Source: Alteromonas macleodii (GTDB taxonomy: Bacteria > Pseudomonadota > Gammaproteobacteria > Enterobacterales > Alteromonadaceae). Taken from it: a DNA stretch of 64,000 nucleotides. This document shows, piece by piece, positions 20,513 to 29,779 of this stretch (position 1 is its first letter; each line of letters starts with the position of its first letter). The DNA is taken from positions 3,432,599 through 3,496,598 of the forward strand of contig NZ_LR812090.1 in assembly GCF_903772925.1 (NCBI RefSeq), in the 5' to 3' direction. A model generated the notes under the pieces. The model had not been told where the DNA came from and did not search any database. It saw only the letters and a list, made by a program, of their open reading frames with translations. The translations under genes were made by a program, and so were the position numbers.

Positions 20513-20635
20513 GTCTTTTGTCCTTAAAAAATGTGTTGGGAACGACGTGTAATAACACTACGCATAAGATAAGACATTAAAACTTAACGGATTCTGAACG
20601 AAACATGACGAAATCTGAACATAGTGTTTAGACAT

Positions 20636-20666
20636 AAAAAAACCCGCGACGAAATCGCGGGTTTTT
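20636..20666 (-). terminator. Intrinsic terminator after the SapC gene
   Basis: Perfect stem AAACCCGCGA / TCGCGGGTTT with a 5-base loop and flanking A/T runs on both sides, 22 bases past the SapC stop at 20688. It probably also works in the other direction. Confidence 0.88.
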
Positions 20667-20687
20667 ACATTTGAGTTTGAAGCGCGT

Positions 20688-21446
20688 TTACGCGCTTGGC
20701 GCTGCTTCTTCTGCTTTAACAGCAGAAAGCTGCATGTTGCGAATTGGGTTGTCTGTATCGTTTGAAAGCTCAACAAGACGATTAAGCTGACCAACCGACA
20801 TCATTACCGCATAGATTGCACCTAGGAAGCCTTGTTTATGTAGCTCAAGTACTTGCTCTTCAGGTAGCTCAAGAAGTTTCTTCTCGTTAATGCTCATCAT
20901 GCCTGTAACATTGCGCTGCTTACCGTCTTGGTAAGTAAGGCGAATTTGAATTGGATCAAGTAGGTCTAGCTCAACAACTTTCGCTACAAAACGCTGTGTT
21001 AGCATTTCGCTATTCGCTAGGTCTGCTAGGAACTTCTGACGGCTATCAAGGAACTCGCTTGCTTCACCAGCTTCAGTGAATAGAGCTTGGCCTTCATCAG
21101 AAATAAGGTCAGAGTTTTCGTCAATGTAAACGCCAAGCTTGTCGCCGTCTGGACGTACGTCAAACGGATAGCGAAGGATGTTCATTGGAACGTGAGGACC
21201 TTTCCAGCTATCGCCAGTTAGGAAAAGGTTTTGACCTTGCTCCATACCAAGCATAGTCACAACATGGTGGCGCTTAGACGTAGTGTCTTCAATGAACACT
21301 AGCGGCATTGTTGCAGCCAGTTGTGCAAATTCACGGATAGTTGCTGCTGCAAGGTGTGTGTTTTTCGCAAAGCTGAAAGATGTGTTTACCGCAACCTTTA
21401 GGTCTTTATGCTTTTCTTTATCTAGCGGTACAAAATTAATAGCCAT
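20688..21446 (-). CDS. SapC-family protein
   Basis: The 252-residue soluble protein matches the SapC family pattern: an N-terminal MAINFVPLDKEKHKDLKV, the central MPLVFIEDTTSKRHHVVTMLG and GDSWKGPHVPMNILRYPF, then an acidic segment YIDENSDLISDEGQALF. The family is named after an S-layer-region gene of Campylobacter, but its biochemical role is not known to me. No signal peptide or membrane segment is visible. It is single, with a strong terminator and a 393-bp upstream gap. Confidence 0.8.
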   Translation of the reverse strand: MAINFVPLDKEKHKDLKVAVNTSFSFAKNTHLAAATIREFAQLAATMPLVFIEDTTSKRHHVVTMLGMEQGQNLFLTGDSWKGPHVPMNILRYPFDVRPDGDKLGVYIDENSDLISDEGQALFTEAGEASEFLDSRQKFLADLANSEMLTQRFVAKVVELDLLDPIQIRLTYQDGKQRNVTGMMSINEKKLLELPEEQVLELHKQGFLGAIYAVMMSVGQLNRLVELSNDTDNPIRNMQLSAVKAEEAAPSA

Positions 21447-21839
21447 ATTTATTTCTCATACTTGTTAGCTGTGGCCCCGGCTTAATTATGTGAGAAGAGC
21501 GGGTGCCACTAAAAAATTACGTCGGCCGCGCTGATGCATATTTGACATCGATAATAAGCGGAGCGCTTGGGAGTATCCCGTATTCGCGCAATGAAGTCAC
21601 GCAGTCTTCACCATAACAAGTTTTAAATTTTTATTGCAATGTAAACTTGAAGTAAACAAGCACAAACGCTCTAAAAATGAGCAATATCGACTAATTTAGG
21701 GCTTAGCGAGAGCAATCTGGGGTAAATGCATAGCAAGTAAAAGCCTATTGTCGCAGTGCGCATTATCCTTTAGTCTCGTATTGCTATTAAGTTAGCGGTT
21801 GTTGACCTAAGCGATAAAAAAACAAAATAAGGATTTTCT
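21447..21839. other. Intergenic region between divergent SapC and dipeptidase genes
   Basis: A 393-bp AT-rich gap that must hold the divergent promoters of the SapC and dipeptidase genes. The AAGGATTTT ribosome site of the dipeptidase gene is visible at about 21828-21836. No convincing RNA gene, repeat or coding frame was seen. Confidence 0.6.
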
Positions 21840-23078
21840 ATGAAGGGGCGCTTCCCAATCTCATCTTGCGCATTACTTATCTCTGCGCTTTTTGCTTCAC
21901 ACTCTGTACTTGCTGAGACCTCTACTTATTCAGCATCTGAAAAAGCTATAAAGATTGCACAAGAAACCATAATTGTAGATGGCCATATTGATGTTCCTTA
22001 TCGCGTTAAGGAAAAATGGGTAGATGTTACCAAAGCCACTGACGGTGGAGACTTTGATTATCCTCGCGCAGTATCTGGCGGCCTGAACGCCCCTTTTATG
22101 AGTATTTACGTGCCTGCTAGTTTAGATAATTCGCCTGAATCAACCCAACTTGCTCATGAACTCATTGACTCGGTGGAAGCCATTGTTGCCCGCGCACCGG
22201 ATAAATTTGCCATTGCTAAGAGTCCTTCTGAGGTAAGAGCCCAATTTGAAAAGGGGCTTATTTCATTGCCTATGGGGATGGAAAATGGTTCGCCTATTCA
22301 AGGGGATTTGGCAAATTTAGCGGCTTTTTACGAGCGTGGGATCCGTTATATTACCCTTGCTCACAGCCAGGCTAATCACATCTCTGACTCTTCGTACGAT
22401 CTGCGTAGAAAATGGAAAGGCTTAAGCCCGTTTGGCAAAGACTTAGTGGGCGAGATGAACAACATTGGCATCATGCTAGATATTTCTCATGTGTCCGATG
22501 ATGCCTTTTACCAGGTAATTGAATTAACGAAAGTGCCGGTCATTGCATCGCACTCTTCACTGCGCCGTTTTACACCTGGCTTTGAACGCAACATGGACGA
22601 CGAGATGATCAAAAAGCTCGGTGAAAATGGCGGTGTGATCATGATTAACTTTGGTTCTAGCTTTGTCTCTAAAGAAGCAGGCAAATGGCGCCGCGGTCTT
22701 ACCGCCGCTCGCAAAGCGCTGATTGAAAAAGAAGGCGAAGACAGCCCTAAGCTAGAGAACTTTGAAGAAAGCTACCGAGAAAAAGTACCTTACCCTTATT
22801 CAACGCTAGACGAAGTGCTTGACCACATTGACCACGTGGTAAAGCTAATTGGTGTTGACCATGTGGGTATTGGTTCAGACTACGACGGCGTAGGTGACTC
22901 ACTACCCATTGGGCTTAAAGACGTGGCGAGCTTTCCAAACTTAGTGCAAGGGTTGCTCGATAGAGGCTATAGCCGTACCGATATTGAAAAGATACTAAGT
23001 GGTAACCTTTTACGCGTTTGGCAACAAGTGGAAGACTATGCAGAAGGTTATGCGGAAGATCAGGCGGCAGCGCACTAG
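21840..23078 (+). CDS. Secreted dipeptidase, peptidase family M19
   Basis: A renal-dipeptidase-type (M19) zinc enzyme that should cleave dipeptides outside the inner membrane. A signal peptide (about residues 1-25, ending SVLA-E) precedes the TIM-barrel. Metal-ligand segments are visible: HID in VDGHIDVPYR, Glu in GMENGSPIQGD, His in TLAHSQANHISDSS, His in VIASHSSLRRF, and Asp in HVGIGSDYDGVGD. Length 412 is normal. The start has the ribosome site AAGGATTTTCT. It stands alone and converges with the efflux operon, sharing a hairpin terminator. Confidence 0.92.
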   Translation: MKGRFPISSCALLISALFASHSVLAETSTYSASEKAIKIAQETIIVDGHIDVPYRVKEKWVDVTKATDGGDFDYPRAVSGGLNAPFMSIYVPASLDNSPESTQLAHELIDSVEAIVARAPDKFAIAKSPSEVRAQFEKGLISLPMGMENGSPIQGDLANLAAFYERGIRYITLAHSQANHISDSSYDLRRKWKGLSPFGKDLVGEMNNIGIMLDISHVSDDAFYQVIELTKVPVIASHSSLRRFTPGFERNMDDEMIKKLGENGGVIMINFGSSFVSKEAGKWRRGLTAARKALIEKEGEDSPKLENFEESYREKVPYPYSTLDEVLDHIDHVVKLIGVDHVGIGSDYDGVGDSLPIGLKDVASFPNLVQGLLDRGYSRTDIEKILSGNLLRVWQQVEDYAEGYAEDQAAAH

Positions 23079-23104
23079 TCGCGCAACGCTTTAAAAACGA
23101 AGCG

Positions 23105-23138
23105 TAGGGAAGCGTGTTATCGCTTCCCTATTCTTTTT
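23105..23138 (+). terminator. Shared terminator between dipeptidase gene and cus operon
   Basis: Stem TAGGGAAGCG / CGCTTCCCTA with a 6-base loop, followed by TTCTTTTT on the plus strand. On the minus strand it is followed by CGCTTCGTTTTT, so it can also end the cusA transcript. Confidence 0.85.
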
Positions 23139-23163
23139 CTACTCTACTACACTTTCAATTCTA

Positions 23164-26100
23164 TTATTTTTTGCGTGACACAATTAAGTAAAACGCGCTT
23201 GGCAATACCAACAGCGTTAATACCAGTGCACTCGCCATACCGCCTACCATAGGCGCCGCAATTCGCTGCATCACCTCACTACCAGTTCCAGTGGCATAAA
23301 GCACAGGCAGCAAGCCCACAATAATAGAAAGCGATGTCATCATAACAGGGCGAAGCCTTGCCGATGCAGCATGGACAATAGCCGTTTTAACAAGCTCATC
23401 TTTTTTGGAGTTGTCACTTTCTGTTGCGTGCTTAGTAAGTGCTTCTGATACATATTGGTTTAAATACACCAACATGATAACGCCTATTTCCACTGCTACA
23501 CCGGCAAGAGCAATAAACCCAACCCCTACCGCAACTGATAAATTGAAGTCGAGAAAGTAAAGCAGCCACACACTGCCCACCAATGCCAAAGGCAAAGAAG
23601 CAAGTATGAGTGCTACATCACGAAGGCGTTTAAACGCTAGATAAAGTAAGAGACAGATAATGGCTAAGGTCAACGGTATAACTACCGACAGCTTTGCTTT
23701 TGCGCGCTCCAGATAAGCAAACTGCCCTGCCCACGTGATGGAGTAGCCAGTGGGTAAATCAAGGTGCTCTGACAAATAGCGTTTCGCGCTATCTACATAA
23801 CCCCCTAAATCAATACCCGTGGCTGAGTCTGACGAGATATCAATGTATACCCATCCGTTTAATCGGGCATTTTCGCTTTTAATTCCGGCCGGCCCGTCGT
23901 CAATACGCACGGTGGCGACATCGCCAAGGGTAATGTGAACACCGCTTGGCGTGACGAACGGCATAGATGCTAAAGATTCAGGGGTATCGCGGTAGTGCTG
24001 TAAAAAACGCATGGCAATAGGAAAACGCTCACGCCCTTCCACTGATTGTGTAACCACTTTGCCGCCCACCGCCGACGCTAGAATACTGTGAACATCGTCT
24101 ATCGTCATGCCATAACGCGCCGCCAACTGCCTGTCGATATCGATATAAACATAACGGCCACCTACTACCCGCTCAGCGTAAACTGATGCTGTGTTGGGCA
24201 GGTCTTTAAGCAGTGTCTCTATATCCTTTCCGATGGCTTCAATGCCTGCTAGGTCAGGCCCCGCAATCTTGATCCCAACAGGGGTTTTTATCCCGGTTGC
24301 CAACATGTCGATACGGGTTTTAATTGGCATTACCCACGCATTGGTCAGCCCAGGGAACTGTACCAGGGCGTTAAGCTCTTCTTTGAGCTTTTCAGTGGTC
24401 TTGCCCTCCCTCCACTGCGCTTTAGGTTTAAGCTGGATGAAGGTTTCAATCATCGTCAATGGAGCAGGGTCTGTGGCCGTATCTGCGCGTCCAATTTTCC
24501 CGAATACCGTTTCAACCTCGGGCAAGGTTGCAATAAGCTTATCCGTCTGCTGTAAAAGCTCTCTGGCTTTACCCACCGAAATACCTGGATAGGTTGTAGG
24601 CATATACATCAAATCGCCTTCGTCCAGTTCTGGCATAAATTCACTACCTAGTTGGCTTAACGGCCAGTACATGGAAAGCAACAAGCAAAATACCCCTACC
24701 AAGGTGGTCCGTGGGTAGTTAAGCAACCGCGTCAGCAATGGTTGGTACACACGCTCTAGAGCTCGATTTACCGGGTTCTGGGCTTCAGAGCGTATTTTAC
24801 CCTGTACGAAGTAGCCCGCCAGCACAGGAACCAAGGTAATAGCCAGCGCAGCAGCTGCTGCCATGGCATAGGTTTTGGTAAAGGCAAGAGGCGCAAAAAG
24901 ACGCCCTTCTTGTGCTTCTAACGCAAAAACAGGAATAAAGGATACGGTTATAATTAGCAGCGCAAAGAATAAAGCTGGGCCAACTTCTGTGGTCGACTTA
25001 ATCACCAGTTCCCAACGTTTGGCTGCCGAAAGCTTTGCAAATGTTGGCGCAGAGGCTGGTATAGATGTTCGCGACTGGGCGCTCCCTGTCCCCCTTTGAC
25101 TCACTAAAGCTCCCTGACTTGATGAAACAGCATGCTGATGAATGTGCTTGTGTAAATTTTCAACAACAACAATAGCGCCATCCACCATTGCACCGATAGC
25201 GATAGCAATGCCACCTAAAGACATGATGTTGGCATTAAGTCCCTGCAGCTTCATTACGATAAAGGCGGCGAGAATACCAATAGGCAAACTGATTAGCGCA
25301 ACCATAGATGAACGTATGTGAAACAAGAAGATAGCGCATACCAAACCAACAACCAGCAATTCCTCCACCAACTTATTGGTGAGGGTATCGACGGACTTAT
25401 CAATAAGGGTGGAGCGATCGTACACGGGAACGATATTCACCCCTTCCGGCAAGCTCGCTTTTAATGAATCCAGCTTAGTTTTAACCGCATCGATAGTGGC
25501 TTTTGCGTTTTCGCCATAGCGCATCACTATAATGCCACCCACGGTTTCGCCATTCCCGTTTAGTTCAGCAATACCGCGGCGCATCAACGGGCTTTCTACC
25601 ACTTGAGCTACATCGTTAATCGTTATGCTAACGCCGTCTTTGATAACACCTGTGGGCAACGCCAGTATGTCATCAATGCCCTGAATGTAGCTTTGCGCGC
25701 TAACCATGTACTCTGCCTCGGCCATTTCAATAACCGAAGCGCCTGACGCGCGGTTACCCCGTTTAAGGGCAATGTCTATCATGGATGGCTGAATGTTATA
25801 GGCACGTAATTTTTCAGGGTCGACAATAACTTGGTATTGTTTAACCATCCCTCCAACAGACGCCACTTCAGATACGCCTTCAACTGACTGAAGCTCAAAC
25901 TTTAAGAACCAGTCTTGCAACGCCCTTAATTCACCCGCATCCAGCGCATTTAGCTGACTAGCATCGTTTTCCAACGCATAAATGTAAACCCAACCTACCC
26001 CTGTCGCATCTGGACCTAGCTGAGGTGTCACGCCTTCTGGAAGTTGCGAAGACGCCTGGCTTAGGTATTCCAGAACACGGCTTCGAGCCCAGTACATGTC

Positions 26101-26403
26101 TGTATCGTCATCAAAGATTATATATACGTAGGCATCGCCGAAGAATGAATACCCTCGCACCGTCTGTGCGCCAGGCACTGACATTAGCGCAGAGGTGAGA
26201 GGAAACGTCACCTGATCTTCCACCACTTGCGGCGACTGACCGGGATAGTTTACTTTCACTATAACTTGGACATCAGATAAATCAGGGATAGCATCAACGG
26301 GGGTGTTTTTCACCGCCCAGACACCCGCAATACTGAGCATAATAGCGCTCAGCAATACCAGTATTCTATTGTTAACCGACCAGCGAATTACCGATTCAAT
26401 CAT
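23164..26403 (-). CDS. cusA: Copper/silver efflux RND transporter, CusA type
   Basis: An inner-membrane proton-driven heavy-metal pump of the RND family, 1079 residues with twelve membrane helices. It begins MIESVIRWSVNNRILVLL as in CusA/CzcA. The three methionines forming the Cu(I)/Ag(I) site of E. coli CusA appear conserved in context: PAPLTM, RIDM and ARYGM. After VVENLHKHIHQH there is a Ser/Ala-rich insertion of about 40 residues absent from E. coli CusA. It overlaps cusB by 8 bp, and its AAGGAG ribosome site lies within the end of cusB. The metal is inferred from the methionines. Confidence 0.92.
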   Translation of the reverse strand: MIESVIRWSVNNRILVLLSAIMLSIAGVWAVKNTPVDAIPDLSDVQVIVKVNYPGQSPQVVEDQVTFPLTSALMSVPGAQTVRGYSFFGDAYVYIIFDDDTDMYWARSRVLEYLSQASSQLPEGVTPQLGPDATGVGWVYIYALENDASQLNALDAGELRALQDWFLKFELQSVEGVSEVASVGGMVKQYQVIVDPEKLRAYNIQPSMIDIALKRGNRASGASVIEMAEAEYMVSAQSYIQGIDDILALPTGVIKDGVSITINDVAQVVESPLMRRGIAELNGNGETVGGIIVMRYGENAKATIDAVKTKLDSLKASLPEGVNIVPVYDRSTLIDKSVDTLTNKLVEELLVVGLVCAIFLFHIRSSMVALISLPIGILAAFIVMKLQGLNANIMSLGGIAIAIGAMVDGAIVVVENLHKHIHQHAVSSSQGALVSQRGTGSAQSRTSIPASAPTFAKLSAAKRWELVIKSTTEVGPALFFALLIITVSFIPVFALEAQEGRLFAPLAFTKTYAMAAAAALAITLVPVLAGYFVQGKIRSEAQNPVNRALERVYQPLLTRLLNYPRTTLVGVFCLLLSMYWPLSQLGSEFMPELDEGDLMYMPTTYPGISVGKARELLQQTDKLIATLPEVETVFGKIGRADTATDPAPLTMIETFIQLKPKAQWREGKTTEKLKEELNALVQFPGLTNAWVMPIKTRIDMLATGIKTPVGIKIAGPDLAGIEAIGKDIETLLKDLPNTASVYAERVVGGRYVYIDIDRQLAARYGMTIDDVHSILASAVGGKVVTQSVEGRERFPIAMRFLQHYRDTPESLASMPFVTPSGVHITLGDVATVRIDDGPAGIKSENARLNGWVYIDISSDSATGIDLGGYVDSAKRYLSEHLDLPTGYSITWAGQFAYLERAKAKLSVVIPLTLAIICLLLYLAFKRLRDVALILASLPLALVGSVWLLYFLDFNLSVAVGVGFIALAGVAVEIGVIMLVYLNQYVSEALTKHATESDNSKKDELVKTAIVHAASARLRPVMMTSLSIIVGLLPVLYATGTGSEVMQRIAAPMVGGMASALVLTLLVLPSAFYLIVSRKK

Positions 26404-28192
26404 GGTGCATATGCTCCTTATGATTTATCGATTTTTGTTCTGCCGACTTGTGAACCATTGACTTATGAGCCATTGACTTATGAACCGATGACTCGTGAGC
26501 ATCGCTTTGCTCTCCATTGCCCTTCAGGTTGCCTGCATCATGTTTATGATTGCTGTGACCTGAGTCATGCACCATGCCCTTGTCCATTGCATGTTCACTA
26601 TGTGTACGCATATTAATAACCGTGAACTCTTCGCCAGTCACAAAGGTGAACATGATGTTGTCACCTTCACTAAACTGAGATAAGTCAATATGCTTTGATA
26701 CCGCAAATGACATTGTCGCAGGTCCCCGTCCCCATTTTTCAATCGGCCCGCGAGCAATCACTAACTTTGCGTTATTCGAAGCGCCATTCGTTTCGGTGTC
26801 AGCTGGCAATTCAATTGCCTCAATAGTACCTGTTGTCGTGGCCTGGTGATCGGGCGCTTTCATTCGCTTAAAGTCACTGCTTTTCGACGACTCTGAATCA
26901 ATCAGAAATTGTGCTGATACCACCACATCATCCTCTGGCAACAAGCCTTCGACGACTTCAAAATGTGTACTATCGCTTTGCCCCAGTCTTACGCGTACTG
27001 ACTTAAAATTGCCATCGCCATCACTGAGTACCACTTTTGCGCCTTCAGCCGTGCGAATGACGGCACTACGAGGAACCAGTAACGCCGTTTTACGTTGAGT
27101 AGGCTTTATTCCAACGTGGGCAAACATATTGGGCTTTAACGTGTGATTGTTATTGTTTAGCGGTATGCGTACTTTCAGGGTTCGCGTTGTTTCTGACAAA
27201 GACGGATAAATATACTCTACGTGGCTTTCCCATTTAGCATCGGACCCATGGTCCATTTCGTCAAGGGTAACCACAGCGCTATTATGAGGCGCTATGATTT
27301 GCGCGTATTTTTCAGGTACCTCAGCAATCACCCACACCGTATCTAGCTGTGCGATGCTCATCAAGGTTGTCCCGGGCTGAACGTAAAACCCCTCCCGAAT
27401 ATTCAGCGCTTCTACTACACCGCTTTGCGGCGCGTTAAATGTGACGGTTTGTGTTACTCGTCTAGTTTTTTGCAATGCTTCAATAACGCTCTTTGATAGC
27501 CCCAGAGTTCTTAGGCGCTCGGCTGCGCCATCAATTAAACGTGCGTCACCTCGCTTAAGGGCTAAAACGTATTCTTCTTGTGCGCTAACTAATTCTGGCG
27601 AGTATAGGGTATAAAGTGCCTGTTCTTTTTCAACTTGCTCACCTTGAGATTTAATGAAAAGCCTGTCGACCCAACCTGATACTCTAGGGTGGATGTGCAC
27701 AATACTATCTTCATCGTAGGCAACGTTACCCACCGCCGTTACGGTCTGTTGAAGTGTTCCAATGGTAACGGGCGCGACTTTAACCCCTATATTGTGCTGT
27801 ACATTTGGCGGAATCATTAAGGTACCAGGCGTACGTTCATTGCTTTGCGCTAATTTTGCTTCCTCAGTGGCGTATACCGGCACCAAATCCATTCCCATCG
27901 GTGACTTTCCCGGTTTGTCACGGCGATAGCTGTCATCCATAGGCGCTACCCAATATAAAGGGGCTTTATTATCAGTTTCGTCGCTGTGGGCACTTTTATC
28001 GCTGTGGGCACTGACTCCGCTGTGGGTGTTTACTCCGCTGTGGGCACTTTCACCATTTCCGTGTTTTGATGAATCAGACAACAATAGTGAGGCCAAGCCG
28101 AACGCTAACAGACCGCCAAATAGCAGACCTATTAGCAAGCCCCTTATTAACGTGCTTTTTGTATTTGGAGTAGGGTGAGTTGAAGATGTCAT
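26396..28192 (-). CDS. cusB: CusB-type periplasmic adaptor with fused CusF-like domain and His-rich ends
   Basis: The periplasmic adaptor joining CusA to the outer-membrane channel; 598 residues against about 407 in E. coli CusB. In order: an N-terminal membrane anchor (about 16-37), a His-Ser repeat region (47-70), a heavy-metal-binding domain (79-105) in which the usual Cys-Pro-Met-His reads VAPMDD, the adaptor hairpin, lipoyl and beta-barrel domains (120-440), a CusF-like domain (about 450-530), and a tail rich in His, Met and Lys. In the CusF-like part the usual WPxMTM reads WGRGPATM and the usual His-His-x-Pro reads ARGP, so the metal site looks altered. Lies 5 bp after the channel gene. 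Confidence 0.9.
   Translation of the reverse strand: MTSSTHPTPNTKSTLIRGLLIGLLFGGLLAFGLASLLLSDSSKHGNGESAHSGVNTHSGVSAHSDKSAHSDETDNKAPLYWVAPMDDSYRRDKPGKSPMGMDLVPVYATEEAKLAQSNERTPGTLMIPPNVQHNIGVKVAPVTIGTLQQTVTAVGNVAYDEDSIVHIHPRVSGWVDRLFIKSQGEQVEKEQALYTLYSPELVSAQEEYVLALKRGDARLIDGAAERLRTLGLSKSVIEALQKTRRVTQTVTFNAPQSGVVEALNIREGFYVQPGTTLMSIAQLDTVWVIAEVPEKYAQIIAPHNSAVVTLDEMDHGSDAKWESHVEYIYPSLSETTRTLKVRIPLNNNNHTLKPNMFAHVGIKPTQRKTALLVPRSAVIRTAEGAKVVLSDGDGNFKSVRVRLGQSDSTHFEVVEGLLPEDDVVVSAQFLIDSESSKSSDFKRMKAPDHQATTTGTIEAIELPADTETNGASNNAKLVIARGPIEKWGRGPATMSFAVSKHIDLSQFSEGDNIMFTFVTGEEFTVINMRTHSEHAMDKGMVHDSGHSNHKHDAGNLKGNGEQSDAHESSVHKSMAHKSMVHKSAEQKSINHKEHMHHD
26449..26493. repeat. 15-bp tandem repeat in the 3' end of cusB
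   Basis: Three 15-base units (TGTGAACCATTGACT, TATGAGCCATTGACT, TATGAACCGATGACT on the plus strand) encode the unit S-M/V-V/A-H-K in the CusB tail. A fourth partial copy follows. Confidence 0.85.
27981..28052. repeat. 18-bp tandem repeat in the 5' end of cusB
   Basis: Four 18-base units starting at 27981, 27999, 28017 and 28035, each with the core CGCTGTGGG, encode six-residue units of the type SAHSGV / SAHSDK. All units preserve the reading frame. Confidence 0.9.
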
Positions 28193-28197
28193 ATTAA

Positions 28198-29604
28198 CTA
28201 CTCTTTATTCGAAAAATGGGCGAGAGTGGGCAAGTACAAATAAGCAAGTGACGCCAGTGTTCTGGCGCGCTCGATGTCTATTTTGAGTAAATCATCCTGC
28301 ACCTGTACTTTCTTGAGGTTGGCATTGACAACATCACTAATATCACCAGTGTCTGTGGTGTAAGCTGTCAGTTCAGCTTCAGAAAGTTGCTGTGTTTCAC
28401 CAATTAACGCCGTTTCATAAAGCGCTTTGCGCTCACTTAGCGCTGACAAACGTGATTTAAGCACCTCTGCATTTGCGGCAAGCTCGTTCACTTTCAAGCG
28501 GAAGTCCGTTTCAGACGCACTCATTTTGGAAGCCGCTGCGGCTATTGAAGCGTCTTGACGAGATTTATTGAAAAACGGAAGGTCTACTTGAACACCCAAT
28601 GACACAATATCAGCTCGGCTTGCGCCATTTTGCGCGTCTTGTCTGTATCCATAACTTGCTTCAAATGCCCACTGAGACTTGGTTTGCTCTCGCGCTATGT
28701 TCACATTTTGCGCTTCTATCTGGGTCTGAATTTGAAGCAGCATAGCCTCAGGATGATGCTGTAGTATTGAAAAAGGCTCACTGCTATTAATAACCGTTAA
28801 GAACGAAGAAAGGCTTAGGTTACTGTCATTTAAAATGGCATCGACTTCAATGGCGTCTTGTGTTGATTGAGCCAGCGGTGCGCTTACAGAGTCATCTAGT
28901 GGCGCACCAAACCATTTTGATAGTGCCGATCTCGCTTCATTTTTTTGCTGATAGGCCTGCACGTATTTATCGTCTAGTGACAATAATGCCAAACGCACTT
29001 GCAGTATGTCTTGCTGCGCCGCTGCACCTACGCCTTGACTGTATCTGGAGTCAGTAAAATCGAGTAGCTGTGTAAGCAATGATTTCTCTTTGTCCAATAA
29101 TCCAATGCGACGTGTTGCATAGACCCAATCTAACCAAGTAAGGGTAACTTCACGTTTAAGCCACGCCTTTCTTGCTTGGCTCTGTACCAACATTTGATCA
29201 GCCATAACCTGATACTTTTGCTGGCTGTAAAGATTTTCATCGCCTCGCGGTAACTGCTGCTTCAAACCAACTTTAAATTGCGTCATAGGCTCTTGGTCAA
29301 ATGCGAAGCCGTCGGTAGGCAAGTTTTGTACAGACGCTGAAACCTGCGGGTTTGCCCAATATGATGACGCCTCGGCTTCTGCATTAAAACGATCCTTTCG
29401 ATGCGCATTCCCTTTGAGTAAAGGGTCATTTTGAATAGCTAGCTGCAGCGCCTGCTCCAGGCTTAGGGTCTGCGCCACAACAGGCTTATTAGCCATCAAA
29501 AATAAAGAAAGCACAAAAACTACAGCGAACGAGGCCCTTATTTTATTATGCTTGGCAGTGCCCATTTTTTTAGATACCGAATAGTTACTCATGTATAACA
29601 TCAC
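28198..29604 (-). CDS. cusC: Outer-membrane efflux channel, TolC/CusC family
   Basis: The TolC-family channel of the efflux complex, 468 residues. A signal peptide ends around NKPVVAQ, followed by LSLEQALQLAIQNDPLLKG, the standard opening of outer-membrane efflux proteins, and a second repeat with long alpha-helical segments. No lipobox cysteine is seen, unlike E. coli CusC. The start is uncertain: GTG 29604, ATG 29601 or ATG 29592; the GTG-ATG pair follows a weak GAAAAG. First gene of the cusCBA order; it lies 175 bp after the CopL-like gene. Confidence 0.88.
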   Translation of the reverse strand: MMLYMSNYSVSKKMGTAKHNKIRASFAVVFVLSLFLMANKPVVAQTLSLEQALQLAIQNDPLLKGNAHRKDRFNAEAEASSYWANPQVSASVQNLPTDGFAFDQEPMTQFKVGLKQQLPRGDENLYSQQKYQVMADQMLVQSQARKAWLKREVTLTWLDWVYATRRIGLLDKEKSLLTQLLDFTDSRYSQGVGAAAQQDILQVRLALLSLDDKYVQAYQQKNEARSALSKWFGAPLDDSVSAPLAQSTQDAIEVDAILNDSNLSLSSFLTVINSSEPFSILQHHPEAMLLQIQTQIEAQNVNIAREQTKSQWAFEASYGYRQDAQNGASRADIVSLGVQVDLPFFNKSRQDASIAAAASKMSASETDFRLKVNELAANAEVLKSRLSALSERKALYETALIGETQQLSEAELTAYTTDTGDISDVVNANLKKVQVQDDLLKIDIERARTLASLAYLYLPTLAHFSNKE

Positions 29605-29779
29605 TTTTCAGGTGTAAGGCGTAGTGACGTTGCATGCTTTTCGCTAAATTCGACAAAGGGAATTAGCAAAACCACTTACCACGCGTTACATAGATAAAAG
29701 ATCAGAGATATCTCAAAACGAAAAGACATCTCGTTGAATCAAAAACGTCTCTGCGGCAAAACAAATCCGCAAGATGGAT

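Noticed and set aside
24191..24592. 133-residue frame on the plus strand within cusA
   Set aside because: Mirror of the conserved RND region; no independent support.
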